Notes: generated by a model from the sequence alone, not told the origin. Counted from the stretch's first letter, positions 23,766 through 33,415 are shown. The stretch: 56,510 nt of DNA from Lachnospiraceae bacterium (GCA_024694625.1 JAILJP010000069.1:1-56510), one strand, 5' to 3'. Translations and numbers: made by a program.

Positions 23766-24661
23766 TCGCCCATCAACTCCTTAAATATTTCTTCTAAAGA
23801 TCGTATTTCTTTGATTTGTCCACAAGTCTGTCCCGCCATTAAGCTTCCCATGTCCGTATCACCATCAAAGACTGCTTTTCGCAAACTTCCAAGGGTGTAT
23901 TTTTCTAATTCTTCCACTGATGCTCCAGCCTTTTCCTGACGAATGTATTCTCTCGACATTTTGTTTTTTAGAATACGAACCGGTGTGCCTCCAATTCGTC
24001 CAGTAACAATAGCGTCCGTACCTTTTGCTTTTACTAATGCTTTTTTATAGTTTTCATGGATGGGACATTCCTCACTTGCCAAAAGACAAGTACCTACCTG
24101 AATACCACAAGCGCCTAAAGCAAAGGCAGCCTTCACCTGTCGATGATCCGCAATTCCGCCCGCTGCTATTACCGGTATAGAAACCGCATCCACTGTTTGT
24201 GGAACCAAAGTCATGGTACTCATTTCTCCAATATGACCACCACTTTCACTACCTTCTGCAATCACCGCATCCGCACCAACGCGTTCCAAATGCTTTGCCA
24301 AAATGGGAGCAGCCACAACAGGAATTACCGTGATGCCGGCTTTCTTCCATTTTTCAATATATCTTCCCGGATTACCTGCACCGGTAGTAACCACTTTTAC
24401 GCCCTCTTCCACTACAATATCTGAGAATTCATCTGCATCAGGATGCATCAGCATAATGTTTACTCCAAAGGGACGATTCGTTTTTGACTTTGCAATTTTA
24501 ATCTCTTCCCTTAGCATAGCCGGATTCATTCCGCCTACTCCGATAAGTCCAAGTGCTCCCGCGTTGGAACAAGCCGCTGCAAAATCACCTGTCGCAATAT
24601 TTGCCATTCCTCCCTGTATAATTGGGTATTTTGTTCCAAGTATTTCATTTAATTTCTTCAT
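23762..24661 (-). CDS. fabK: Flavin-dependent enoyl-ACP reductase FabK
   Basis: FMN-containing enoyl-ACP reductase of 299 residues, replacing FabI in this organism; it completes each elongation cycle. The nitronate-monooxygenase-like TIM barrel is marked by PIIQGGMANIATGDFA, GVNIMLMHPDADEF, ADAVIAEGSESGGHIG and VIAAGGIADHRQVKAAFALGA (split here). The start at 24661 has GGAG six bases upstream, and the gene overlaps the end of fabH by 17 bp. FabK enzymes are not inhibited by triclosan. Confidence 0.94.
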   Translation of the reverse strand: MKKLNEILGTKYPIIQGGMANIATGDFAAACSNAGALGLIGVGGMNPAMLREEIKIAKSKTNRPFGVNIMLMHPDADEFSDIVVEEGVKVVTTGAGNPGRYIEKWKKAGITVIPVVAAPILAKHLERVGADAVIAEGSESGGHIGEMSTMTLVPQTVDAVSIPVIAAGGIADHRQVKAAFALGACGIQVGTCLLASEECPIHENYKKALVKAKGTDAIVTGRIGGTPVRILKNKMSREYIRQEKAGASVEELEKYTLGSLRKAVFDGDTDMGSLMAGQTCGQIKEIRSLEEIFKELMGE

Positions 24662-25607
24662 GTTTTTCTCCAATTCGAATCAACGTCCCAGCCCAGGTTA
24701 ATCCTCCGCCGAATCCTACCAGCATTAATGTATCTCCACATTTTACTTTTGAGGATTTTACAATTTCATCTAAGGCCATAGGAATAGAAGCGGCACTTGT
24801 ATTTCCAAATCGATCCATATTTTTATAAAACTTTTCCGGATTACTTTTTAACTTTCGAACGCAGTGATCGATAATTCTTGCATTTGCCTGATGGCAAATC
24901 ACCATATCAACCTCATCTAAAGAGATATTTCCCTTTTCTTGCAATCTCATTAAACATTTTGGAATAGCTTCCACAGCAAATCGAAAAACAGCTTTTCCAT
25001 CCATTTTAATCGTACTTTTCTTTGGGCCCGGACCTTCAACGGCAATTTCATATCCCCCTCTGGCTCCTAAAACTGATTCGTATACGCCTTCATCCACCGT
25101 CTGAATGACCGCTGCACCAGCTCCGTCGCCAAATAAAACGCAGGTATTTCTGTCCGTCATCTCCAAAAGTTTGGATAAGTGTTCACATCCTATTACCAAC
25201 CCATAGGTTCCATTTGTACTGTTCAACAGACCTCTCGCAACTTCCAGTCCATAAACAAATCCACTACAAGCAGCATTTATGTCCAAAACCGGAATATCTT
25301 CTCTAATTCCAAGCTCTCTTTGAATAATACAAGCCATAGAAGGGGTAATATATTCACCTGATATGGTTCCACAAACAATACAATCAATTTGATTGATTTC
25401 CAAACGAGCGGATTCTATGGCTTTTTGAGCCGCTTCCATAGCCAAGGTAAAGGCATTTTCATCATCACCACAAAAACGACGTTCTTTGATACCGGTTCTC
25501 GAAACAATCCACTCATTACTGGTATCCACTATTTTTTCAAATTCATCATTTGTGATACAGCGCTTTGCCTTTGCCATACCAGTTCCTATGATTTCTATTT
25601 TTTTCAT
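24645..25607 (-). CDS. fabH: Beta-ketoacyl-ACP synthase III FabH
   Basis: Starts fatty-acid synthesis by condensing an acyl-CoA primer with malonyl-ACP. The 320-residue protein has the catalytic Cys in NAACSGFVYGLE, His in CHQANARI and Asn in FGNTSAASIPMAL. It begins 3 bp after accA. Confidence 0.95.
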   Translation of the reverse strand: MKKIEIIGTGMAKAKRCITNDEFEKIVDTSNEWIVSRTGIKERRFCGDDENAFTLAMEAAQKAIESARLEINQIDCIVCGTISGEYITPSMACIIQRELGIREDIPVLDINAACSGFVYGLEVARGLLNSTNGTYGLVIGCEHLSKLLEMTDRNTCVLFGDGAGAAVIQTVDEGVYESVLGARGGYEIAVEGPGPKKSTIKMDGKAVFRFAVEAIPKCLMRLQEKGNISLDEVDMVICHQANARIIDHCVRKLKSNPEKFYKNMDRFGNTSAASIPMALDEIVKSSKVKCGDTLMLVGFGGGLTWAGTLIRIGEKHEEIK

Positions 25608-25610
25608 GTA

Positions 25611-26615
25611 TTATCCAATCTTTCTATATTTTGACTGTCTATCATTTTTCAATTCATTTGGGGACATTTTCATTAATTCCTGCAAATGCTTCCATATGGT
25701 TGCATCCATTTCCCGCATAACTGCTTTATAGTTTCTTTGAGCACCACCAATTGGCTCTTTTATTACCTCCTCACAAACTCCTGCCTCTTTTAAGTCCCCC
25801 GCAGTAAGTTTCATCAACTCACATGCCTCTTTTTTTCTTTGGGCATCTTTCCATAAAATGCTGGCAAATCCTTCCGGACTTAAAATAGAATACACGGCAT
25901 TTTCTAACATCAATACACGATTGGCTACACCAATGGCCAAGGCTCCACCGGAATTTCCCTCCCCGGTAATAACTGAAATAACCGGGACATGGAACTGACT
26001 CATCTTTGCAAGATTCACAGCTATTGCCTCTCCTTGTCCGTGTTCTTCCGCCTCCACACCTGGATATGCTCCCGGCGTATCTATAAAGGTAATAATCGGT
26101 CGCTTAAATTTCTCTGCTTGTTTCATAAGACGAAGCGCTTTTCGATATCCCTCCGGGCAAGGCATTCCAAAGTTATATTTCATATTGTCCTCCATGGTGT
26201 GTCCTTTACGATGCCCCAATACCGTCACCGGAATACCATGAAAGAAAGCAATGCCTCCATAAATACTTAGGTCCTCATCAAATAAATGATCTCCTTTTTG
26301 TTCAAAGAAATCCGTAAATAATCCTTCGATAAAATCATCTACATGGGGACGCATACTATGTCTTGCCAAAAACACTCTGTCTTCCGGAGTCAAATGTTCA
26401 CACTCTGCCAGAAAATACTCTCGCATAGATTTCAGTTTTGAAATCTCCTTGTTATGAGCTTTCCAATCTTCTCGCTCAACTTCTGTATCTTCCAATACTT
26501 CCTGAGCGCTTCCAACGGCCTTTACCAATCCCCTGGTAACCTGTGCTGTTTCACTTTCCAGTTCTTTAATTTGAACATCCAGTTTTTCTACTTTTTCCAA
26601 AATTTTATCTATCAT
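25611..26615 (-). CDS. accA: Acetyl-CoA carboxylase carboxyltransferase subunit alpha
   Basis: Half of the carboxyltransferase that makes malonyl-CoA. The 334-residue protein has the N-terminal helical part (IDKILEKVEKLDVQIKEL), then DRVFLARHSMRPH, FIDTPGAYPGVEAEEHGQGE and GEGNSGGALAIGVAN. The start at 26615 follows GAGG by six bases. It pairs with AccD encoded just upstream. Confidence 0.95.
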   Translation of the reverse strand: MIDKILEKVEKLDVQIKELESETAQVTRGLVKAVGSAQEVLEDTEVEREDWKAHNKEISKLKSMREYFLAECEHLTPEDRVFLARHSMRPHVDDFIEGLFTDFFEQKGDHLFDEDLSIYGGIAFFHGIPVTVLGHRKGHTMEDNMKYNFGMPCPEGYRKALRLMKQAEKFKRPIITFIDTPGAYPGVEAEEHGQGEAIAVNLAKMSQFHVPVISVITGEGNSGGALAIGVANRVLMLENAVYSILSPEGFASILWKDAQRKKEACELMKLTAGDLKEAGVCEEVIKEPIGGAQRNYKAVMREMDATIWKHLQELMKMSPNELKNDRQSKYRKIG

Positions 26616-26648
26616 GCTCAACCTCAAGTTTGATCATTATACTTACTA

Positions 26649-27500
26649 CTATTTCACATGCAGTCTTAACAATTGAATCAATGTTTCACGCATTTCACTT
26701 CGAGGCACGATTTTATCCACAAAACCATGTGCCTCCAAGTATTCGCTTTTCTGAAATCCATGGGGAAGTTTTTTATGAATGGTTTGTTCAATAACTCTTG
26801 GACCGGCAAACCCAATCAAAGCGCCTGGTTCTGCCAATGTAATATCACCCAAAGAGGCAAAACTTGCTGTCACACCTCCTGTCGTTGGATGGGTCAAATA
26901 ACTAATATACAAGCCCCCGGCAGCATGAAACTCCGCAATAGCCGCCGACGTCTTAGCCATCTGCATAAGACTATAGATTCCCTCCTGCATTCTGGCACCA
27001 CCACTAGCTGAAAAAATAATCAGTGGCAGTTTCTTTTTCGTTGCATATTCTATCGCTCTCGTAACTTTTTCACCCACAACACTGCTCATGCTGCCCATAA
27101 AAAAACGACTATCTAAGGCAATTACTACAGTCTTATATCCACCAATTTTACCGACAGCAGACAATGCTGCTTCTTCCAGACCAGTTTCTTTTTTCTTTTC
27201 TTCCAGTTTTTTTGCATAATCTGGGAATTTCATAGGATCAGCTGCCTTAATATGAGCATTAAACTCCTTATAAATTCCCGAATCAAAAATCAAAGACATT
27301 CGATAAGAAGCACTGATACTTCTGTACTTTCCGCAATTGGGACAAACGTAATAGTTATCGATCCAGTTTCTTTTTAAAGAACGTCGTTTACATTTTTTAC
27401 ACGCAACAAATTCCGGTTCTTCATTTTTTATCTCCTGCGACTCCCCTGGAAAAGACCTCATTACAAATGACTTTGAAATCGTATTTAATAATGATTCCAT
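26649..27500 (-). CDS. accD: Acetyl-CoA carboxylase carboxyltransferase subunit beta
   Basis: Partner of AccA, 283 residues. The N-terminal zinc ribbon is intact (CKKCKRRS and CPNCGKY), followed by the crotonase-like carboxyltransferase core with SASGGARMQEGI and TGGVTASFASLGD. AAGGAG lies upstream of the ATG. No accB or accC accompanies the pair in this window. Confidence 0.95.
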   Translation of the reverse strand: MESLLNTISKSFVMRSFPGESQEIKNEEPEFVACKKCKRRSLKRNWIDNYYVCPNCGKYRSISASYRMSLIFDSGIYKEFNAHIKAADPMKFPDYAKKLEEKKKETGLEEAALSAVGKIGGYKTVVIALDSRFFMGSMSSVVGEKVTRAIEYATKKKLPLIIFSASGGARMQEGIYSLMQMAKTSAAIAEFHAAGGLYISYLTHPTTGGVTASFASLGDITLAEPGALIGFAGPRVIEQTIHKKLPHGFQKSEYLEAHGFVDKIVPRSEMRETLIQLLRLHVK

Positions 27501-27512
27501 TCATTTCACTCC

Positions 27513-27740
27513 TTATTTATTGGACTCAATGGCATCCAAAACATCCTGTACAGTGTGAATTTCCATAATGGCTTCATCTGGAATTTTAATACCTGTCTTC
27601 TCTTCAATCTCCATATGCAATTCCATAATAGATAAGGAATCCGCTTCCAAATCATCTATCAGATTTGCTTCCGGTGTAATCTGATCCTCTTCCGCACCAA
27701 GAATCTCTACCATAATTTCCTTTAATTCCTCTAATGTCAT
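27513..27740 (-). CDS. acpP: Acyl carrier protein
   Basis: A 75-residue acidic four-helix protein. The phosphopantetheine site is Ser36 in DLEADSLSIMEL. AAGGAGG precedes the ATG. It is the first gene of the FASII operon, directly behind the promoter, and its product carries the growing acyl chain. Confidence 0.96.
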   Translation of the reverse strand: MTLEELKEIMVEILGAEEDQITPEANLIDDLEADSLSIMELHMEIEEKTGIKIPDEAIMEIHTVQDVLDAIESNK

Positions 27741-27757
27741 TTTAGTTGCCTCCTTTT

Positions 27758-27819
27758 TATCTAAATTCTTTTTAACTAAATTCTTTTGAAATAATATATC
27801 GAAATATCTCTGATGTCAA
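27758..27819 (-). promoter_or_regulatory. Promoter and repeat-bearing leader of the FASII operon
   Basis: Minus strand TTGACA (27819-27814), 17-bp spacer, TATTAT (27796-27791). The spacer contains an imperfect palindrome (ATAT, TCGA, ATAT). Between the -10 and the acpP binding site lie two perfect 15-bp tandem repeats, AAAAGAATTTAG plus TTA or ATA (27787-27773 and 27772-27758), differing in one base. Either element could be the site for the MarR regulator. No FapR-type palindrome was seen. Confidence 0.7.
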
Positions 27820-27829
27820 TTCTTTTTTA

Positions 27830-27868
27830 ATAAAAAAACAGAGGGCAGTTTCCCGCATCCCTCTGTTT
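27830..27868 (-). terminator. Terminator of the GPH-GH3-HAD operon
   Basis: AAACAGAGGG (27836-27845) pairs with CCCTCTGTTT (27859-27868); seven T follow on the minus strand. It ends the sugar operon before the FASII promoter. Confidence 0.85.
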
Positions 27869-27908
27869 TAAAGCATTTCTAGCCATATTTTATTTTTGAG
27901 TTTCCTTT

Positions 27909-28742
27909 TCATCTGAGATTATCCAAAAATTCTCGCAACACTGTATCCTGAAATCCACCCTCGTATGTTCCACTTAGGAAACGTTCCAAGGCCTCCTCTT
28001 TCATTCGACTCCAGGATTCCTTTTCATGATTTACCATGATTGGATAGTAAAATACGCCTTTTTCTGCGGCCGCTTTCATATCGCCTACTGCATCTCCGCA
28101 CATCAAGACTTTTGAAGACTCAAAGCCCTTCTTTTTGATTTCACCGATGCAAAATGCTTTGCTTCCCATGTCCTGGGTACAAAGCAAATCTACATAATCC
28201 AAAAGACCAAATCTCTCCCACTCGTCTTTTACTGCTTTGGGATTTGCACTGGACACCACTGCAATATTGCAGGATTTATGAATTTTTTCCAAAGCTTCTT
28301 TTACACCATCAAAGGGTCGAACCTCTTCTTTCGGAAGTTGTTCAATCGCCTCATTTACCGCATTACTCCATGATAATGCTTTTTGGAAAATCTCATGCTC
28401 TTTGGATTTTTCTTTGACTGCTGGATTGGATAACTCCGGAGCATTTTCAGCCCAGTCCACCAATAATTCCACGCCGGAAATAGGCATGTAAGTATCATTT
28501 ACTTCCTTTAACGCAGTGGCCAAACCTTTAAATCGGTTAATCCCACGGGTTACGGTATAAAGATTTACCTGATTCCAGCTTTTTAGGATTTCGTCCTGCC
28601 ACTGCTGTAGTCCCCACTCCTCTACCATGCATGGACCAAAGCACTTGATATGTTTAATATTCATGGTATCCATGGCGCATCCGTCAGAATCAATGCATAC
28701 CACGTATTCTTTTGTCTTTTTAAAATCATCAAATCCGGACAT
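27909..28742 (-). CDS. HAD-superfamily hydrolase
   Basis: A cytosolic phosphatase-like protein of 277 residues. Motif I is CIDSDGCAMDT (nucleophile and acid/base Asp), motif II is VVSSANP, the motif III Lys lies in KAVKDEW, and motif IV is MCGDAVGDMKAA. A helical cap of about 120 residues sits between motifs I and II. It is the last gene of an operon with a sugar symporter and a GH3 hexosaminidase, so a sugar-phosphate substrate is plausible but not shown. Confidence 0.88.
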   Translation of the reverse strand: MSGFDDFKKTKEYVVCIDSDGCAMDTMNIKHIKCFGPCMVEEWGLQQWQDEILKSWNQVNLYTVTRGINRFKGLATALKEVNDTYMPISGVELLVDWAENAPELSNPAVKEKSKEHEIFQKALSWSNAVNEAIEQLPKEEVRPFDGVKEALEKIHKSCNIAVVSSANPKAVKDEWERFGLLDYVDLLCTQDMGSKAFCIGEIKKKGFESSKVLMCGDAVGDMKAAAEKGVFYYPIMVNHEKESWSRMKEEALERFLSGTYEGGFQDTVLREFLDNLR

Positions 28743-28780
28743 TTTTTCTCTCCAAATCTTCTTATTTTTCTATACCATTT

Positions 28781-30505
28781 TTACAATCGTGTATCCCAGC
28801 GGTCACACCAAACCAAATCATTGGCATTTCCTTTAAATTCTGAAACACCGGTAAGCTTTTCCACTAAGGAATGTAAATACTCCGGTGTGTCGCCATAGGC
28901 ATTTACAAATGTTTTCATCATGGGCACATCAAATAAATGATTGGTATAGTTTAAAGAAACTGCTACTGTAGGCACTTCACTGACAAACCATGGATTCTCC
29001 ATAGAGTGGGAAGCAGAATAGCTTAATCGAACGTTGTTCTCTTTCGCATAGCCTTTCATGTTTATGACAAAAAGTACCACATCCGTATTCTTCTTAAACT
29101 CCTCACGGGATTCGTGACTCATGACTTTGAACTTATTGAATTTGCTTTGTCCTTCCATTTCAAGCTCATAGTAATCCTTAGGAGCTGTTACGGAAAATCC
29201 TGCCTTTTCCAATTCTTCGATCAACTTAGCCTTTGCCTTATCGGCACCGTCCAAAAGGGTTACCGGTGCACTTTCCAAAAAATAAAGTCGAAGATTTTTT
29301 TGTTTTGCAGGAGAAATGGGCAAAAGATTCTGGGTATCTTTTACTAAGGTAATGCTCTCATCTGCTGCCTTTCTTGCACAATCATGATGCGCAGCACAGC
29401 CTACCATTTCCAAAGACTCTTTCGAAGGGAAAGCAGATTTATGCAAATTCAGCATGGCCTTTAATCCTAAGATACGAAGCACTGCGTCATTTAATCTCTC
29501 CTCTGAAAGTAATCCCTCTTCCAAACCTGCTTTTACATAGGAAATATCTTCAGCCGGATCATTAAAGAACAAAATCATATCGCAACCTGCTTCAATCACA
29601 CCTGGCATCGCTTTCTTTCGATCTGCTTTGGAAGAAAGTCCAACCATATGGGTAGCATCTGTAATAACAAGCCCGTTAAATCCAAACTGTTCACGCAGCA
29701 AATTCTGTAACAATTCCGGTGAAAGTGTGGCTGGTTTGATATCAGAATCCTTTAAAGAAGGATTGAATTTTTTCTGATAAGCAGGCTGACAAATATGTCC
29801 AACCATAATAGAGGGGAGTCCTGCATCAATCAGCTTTTTGTAAACCAGTCCAAAACTTTCATCCCATTCTTCTACAGACAAATCATTGCATCCCATAATA
29901 AGATGCTGATCTCTTTCCTCCGAACCATCTCCGGGAAAATGTTTTGCGGCACAGGCAATTCCTTCTTTTTGCATCTCATCCAGATAGGCCAAAGAACGCT
30001 CTGCCACTAGTGCAGGATCATTTCCAAAGGCTCTGGTATTTACAATGGTATTTCTCCAATTGGAAACCACATCACAGACTGGCGCAAAGGACCAGTTCGC
30101 TCCGATGGCCTGCATTTCTTTTGCACTGACTTTCGCCATATTTCTCACTACATCATCAGTGGATGCTGCTCCACAAGCAGCACCACCGGCAATATAGGTT
30201 CCTTCTCCTACGGCACCATTTCCCCCGGCTTCACAGTTTGCTGCAATCAAAAGGGGTACTTTTGAATTTTCCTGAAAGAAACGATTCTGTTCATAGACTT
30301 CTTCCAAAGTCCCTCCCTGCCAACGGGCACCACCAATGTGATATTCATTTATCAGCTTGCTTAGAGATGCTTCATCTCTTTGCAATGTTAAATTCACAAA
30401 AAGCTGTCCTATTTTTTCATCTTCGGAAAGGGAAGAAAAAGTCTCTTCCACCCACTGAAGTTGCTCTTCATTTAAACAAAATGGCTTTGCCAAAAGATTT
30501 ACCAT
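28781..30505 (-). CDS. GH3 beta-N-acetylhexosaminidase-like enzyme (NagZ type)
   Basis: A 574-residue GH3 protein in normal domain order. The barrel has KHFPGDGSEERDQHL, where Asp-x-His corresponds to the NagZ acid/base dyad, and the nucleophile Asp in LVITDATHM. An alpha/beta C-terminal domain (about 380-574) follows. There is no signal peptide, so it should act in the cytosol on a sugar brought in by the symporter. The start at 30505 follows GAGGT by five bases. Some GH3 enzymes of this branch act as phosphorylases, so hydrolysis is not certain. It differs from the two permuted, membrane-bound GH3 enzymes in the window. Confidence 0.85.
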   Translation of the reverse strand: MVNLLAKPFCLNEEQLQWVEETFSSLSEDEKIGQLFVNLTLQRDEASLSKLINEYHIGGARWQGGTLEEVYEQNRFFQENSKVPLLIAANCEAGGNGAVGEGTYIAGGAACGAASTDDVVRNMAKVSAKEMQAIGANWSFAPVCDVVSNWRNTIVNTRAFGNDPALVAERSLAYLDEMQKEGIACAAKHFPGDGSEERDQHLIMGCNDLSVEEWDESFGLVYKKLIDAGLPSIMVGHICQPAYQKKFNPSLKDSDIKPATLSPELLQNLLREQFGFNGLVITDATHMVGLSSKADRKKAMPGVIEAGCDMILFFNDPAEDISYVKAGLEEGLLSEERLNDAVLRILGLKAMLNLHKSAFPSKESLEMVGCAAHHDCARKAADESITLVKDTQNLLPISPAKQKNLRLYFLESAPVTLLDGADKAKAKLIEELEKAGFSVTAPKDYYELEMEGQSKFNKFKVMSHESREEFKKNTDVVLFVINMKGYAKENNVRLSYSASHSMENPWFVSEVPTVAVSLNYTNHLFDVPMMKTFVNAYGDTPEYLHSLVEKLTGVSEFKGNANDLVWCDRWDTRL

Positions 30506-30526
30506 GTAATACCTCACTTCTAAACT

Positions 30527-32005
30527 TTAAGCATTTTCCATGCTTTCTCTTTTAATTCTTGCAATATCCTCTGCAATAGTATCCATTTTTTCTTTATTCA
30601 AAGGATAAAAATGCATTGCAATAATATTGAAAATAAATCCAATCAACACCACACCAAACATACAGAAGACACCAACGACTGCCAATCCAGGAGTGTAGGG
30701 AGTCTCTGCTGTAGGAAGCTCTGTGGATGAAGAAACTGCTGCACAAAGCACACCAATAATCAAGGGTGCCAAAGATGAAATCAGTTTATCAATAAAACTG
30801 AAAATGGTTCCGATTAAACCGGGTACATATTTTCCACTACGATACACTTCATAGTCGGTACAATCTGCTGTCATTGGATAAACCAGACCACTTGCAATAT
30901 TCTTTGTACCTGTAAAAAGCAACATAAGAATAAGGAATATAACAGTAAATGCATTAAATCCTGTAAAGCTGCCATCTCCCGGAAGACTTAGTGATGAAGG
31001 ATCTCCAAAAGCAAATAATAAGATAATAAGTCCAAGCAAAATAATGGATGCCCAGGAAGCCAGTTTAAAGCCTTTCATCTGTCCAAACTTTCTGGCTACA
31101 TATCCGATACCAAAAATCAAAATCAATACTCCGGGAATAGTGGTATAGGTACCCATTAATCCTGCTGCCGCAGCATTTCCACATACAATAGCGTAGATCA
31201 AAATAGAAACGGTAGCATTACCATTCATCTGAGTAGCCAGCTTATCGGTAGAAGCACTGATGACAAGCATCTGAAGGGCTTTGTTGTTCTTTAATACATC
31301 CCAGTAGTCTTTCAACGTAATCTTCTGAGATAAAGAATTTCCTGTTCCGTAAAACTCAGGTCTGTCCTTTTCACGAATAGCCAGATACACAATTACGGTA
31401 CATACCAATGAAAGAACAGCGACTACCTTCCACATTTCCTGGAAGTAACCCATATCAAACTGATAATTGTGCTTTCCTAAAAGATAGGTATAGGAATAAA
31501 GCGGAGCTACTGCAAAGAAAATGGTATTAATGATTCCCTGATAAATACCAAAGGTAGGTCTTTGCTTAGGATCACTGGTCAAACAGGTTTGAGCGGATTT
31601 TGTAACCACACACTGACAGGTATAACCAATAATATAAACCGCATAGAATACTACGAACATGGCAAACTGTGCTGCCTTAGGGAACTTCGGTGTTACAAAG
31701 AACATAATTGCGGACATCACCAACATAATAATCTGTCCAATAATCAAAAACGGTCTGTTCTTTCCAAGTTTTCCATTGGTTTTATCCAAAATAATTCCAA
31801 TGATGGGATCTGTGATTCCATCCCAAACTCTCATGAATGTTGCCAAAGAAGATGCGATTACCACTGAGGCACCGATAATACCATTCAAATAGTAAGAAAT
31901 AAAAATCATTTCCCACATGTAGGCATTTGTTGCCACTTCGTTTACTGCCAGACCGGCAATCTGCCACCATTTGGCTCTGTTAATTCCATCATTTTTTATT
32001 TCCAT
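30527..32005 (-). CDS. GPH-family sugar:cation symporter (MelB-like)
   Basis: A 492-residue membrane transporter with twelve expected TM segments. The glycoside-pentoside-hexuronide signature FMRVWDGITDPIIGIILD is near residues 58-75, followed by LGKNRPFLIIG. AAAGGAGG precedes the ATG. It is the first gene of the operon and is divergent from the AraC regulator. From the operon partner, the load is probably an N-acetylhexosamine-containing glycoside. Confidence 0.9.
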   Translation of the reverse strand: MEIKNDGINRAKWWQIAGLAVNEVATNAYMWEMIFISYYLNGIIGASVVIASSLATFMRVWDGITDPIIGIILDKTNGKLGKNRPFLIIGQIIMLVMSAIMFFVTPKFPKAAQFAMFVVFYAVYIIGYTCQCVVTKSAQTCLTSDPKQRPTFGIYQGIINTIFFAVAPLYSYTYLLGKHNYQFDMGYFQEMWKVVAVLSLVCTVIVYLAIREKDRPEFYGTGNSLSQKITLKDYWDVLKNNKALQMLVISASTDKLATQMNGNATVSILIYAIVCGNAAAAGLMGTYTTIPGVLILIFGIGYVARKFGQMKGFKLASWASIILLGLIILLFAFGDPSSLSLPGDGSFTGFNAFTVIFLILMLLFTGTKNIASGLVYPMTADCTDYEVYRSGKYVPGLIGTIFSFIDKLISSLAPLIIGVLCAAVSSSTELPTAETPYTPGLAVVGVFCMFGVVLIGFIFNIIAMHFYPLNKEKMDTIAEDIARIKRESMENA

Positions 32006-32095
32006 TTTAACCTCCTTTTATAAAACCCCTTTGTTTTATGAAGGTATCATAGTCATTAATCCCACTCAAAACAACGATAATATTATTTTTTTATA

Positions 32096-32136
32096 GTAAT
32101 ATATTATTTATTTACATTTTTACAATAATATATTAC
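32096..32136. promoter_or_regulatory. Candidate operator between the symporter and AraC genes
   Basis: GTAATATATTA (32096-32106) and TAATATATTAC (32126-32136) form an 11-bp inverted repeat. Each contains the 10-bp palindrome TAATATATTA. A related GTAATATTGT lies at 32146-32155. The region is very AT-rich, so chance is a concern, but the exact pairing and the central location between divergent genes favour a binding site. Confidence 0.4.
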
Positions 32137-32175
32137 GATTGTACAGTAATATTGTATTGTTAACAGGTGGCTTAT

Positions 32176-33411
32176 ATGGATAGATATTATCTAAATTTTA
32201 CAACCAGTTTTTTTCACAAAATGAATATTCAAACAAAACTTCTACAGGCTAATCTACCACTGCCTGCAGATTGCGATTTGGGGCTTCGAAAGGAAATCTC
32301 TCTTCACTCCCCTATTTCCATTTTTGAGTTTGAAGAAATAGATTCTAATTTTATAAAAAATCATATCATTTATATTTGTACTGATTTGTACCGGTGTAAC
32401 TATATTCTAATTCCGCTTCCGGATTCCGGTGAATCTCAGGTGCTTCTTGCCGGTCCTTATCTCACAGAGCGTACAGACATCAATCGTACCACCAGACTCT
32501 GCAATGAGCTGGATATTCCTTCATCTCTGCATGCCTTTATCAATCAATATTTTTCCAGTCTGCCACGTATGCAGGAGCAGGCCTTTTTAGAGAATTATCT
32601 TTTTACCTTGGGTGAATTCCTATATGGACTTGGAGCATTTCAGTTGCAATACCTAAAACAACATTCAAAAGAAGATACTACCTATGTAGCAAAGCTTGAA
32701 TCCAGTCAGGATGAAAGTTTAAAGAAACGACTGGAAGATCGCTATGAGCTGGAAGGACAGGTAATCGATGCCATTTCCAGAGGGGATTTTCACAAAGCCA
32801 TGCACTACAGTACCAATCAGGCTTTCCAGAATATCGACAACCGCTCTCCCAATCCTCTACGAAGTATAAAGAATAATCTTTTAACCTTTAACACACTATG
32901 TCGAAAAGGTGCAGAGCTTGGGAAGGTACACCCCATTCATTTGGACGAAATGTCACGACGGATGGCCATTAAAATAGAAAATATGACTTCTCCCGGTCAG
33001 GACCGGGATGTTCATCGGGAAATTCTGAAAAACTACTGCCACATGGTTCAGGAAAAATCCACCGATGGGTACTCTCCCACCATGCAACGGGTACTAAATC
33101 ATATTCTTCAGAATCTGACAGAGCCCACCCTGACTCTTCAAAACACAGCAGATGCTCTTTCCTTAAGCAAAACATATCTCTCTGCTCTGTTTAAAAGAGA
33201 GACCGGCTTGACCTTTACATCCTATGTGAATAAAAAAAGAATTGAACACGGTATTTTTCTTTTAAACACCACAGATTTGCAGATTCAGGTAATAGCCGGC
33301 GAATGCGGTATTCCCGATGTGAATTATTTTTCAAAAATATTTCAAAAAGAAAAAGGGATGTCTCCCTCTGAATATAAAAAGCTGATACATCAGAAGCAGA
33401 CATCCTATTAG
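32176..33411 (+). CDS. AraC-family transcriptional regulator
   Basis: A 411-residue regulator. The N-terminal two thirds is an unrecognised effector region. The last 100 residues form the AraC double HTH: LQNTADALSLSKTYLSALFK and IQVIAGECGIPDVNYFSKIF, ending GMSPSEYKKL. The start at 32176 follows AGGTGG; the GTG in the longer frame overlaps this site. It is divergent from the symporter-GH3-HAD operon, so it probably activates that operon when the sugar is present. Confidence 0.9.
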   Translation: MDRYYLNFTTSFFHKMNIQTKLLQANLPLPADCDLGLRKEISLHSPISIFEFEEIDSNFIKNHIIYICTDLYRCNYILIPLPDSGESQVLLAGPYLTERTDINRTTRLCNELDIPSSLHAFINQYFSSLPRMQEQAFLENYLFTLGEFLYGLGAFQLQYLKQHSKEDTTYVAKLESSQDESLKKRLEDRYELEGQVIDAISRGDFHKAMHYSTNQAFQNIDNRSPNPLRSIKNNLLTFNTLCRKGAELGKVHPIHLDEMSRRMAIKIENMTSPGQDRDVHREILKNYCHMVQEKSTDGYSPTMQRVLNHILQNLTEPTLTLQNTADALSLSKTYLSALFKRETGLTFTSYVNKKRIEHGIFLLNTTDLQIQVIAGECGIPDVNYFSKIFQKEKGMSPSEYKKLIHQKQTSY

Positions 33412-33415
33412 TTAC

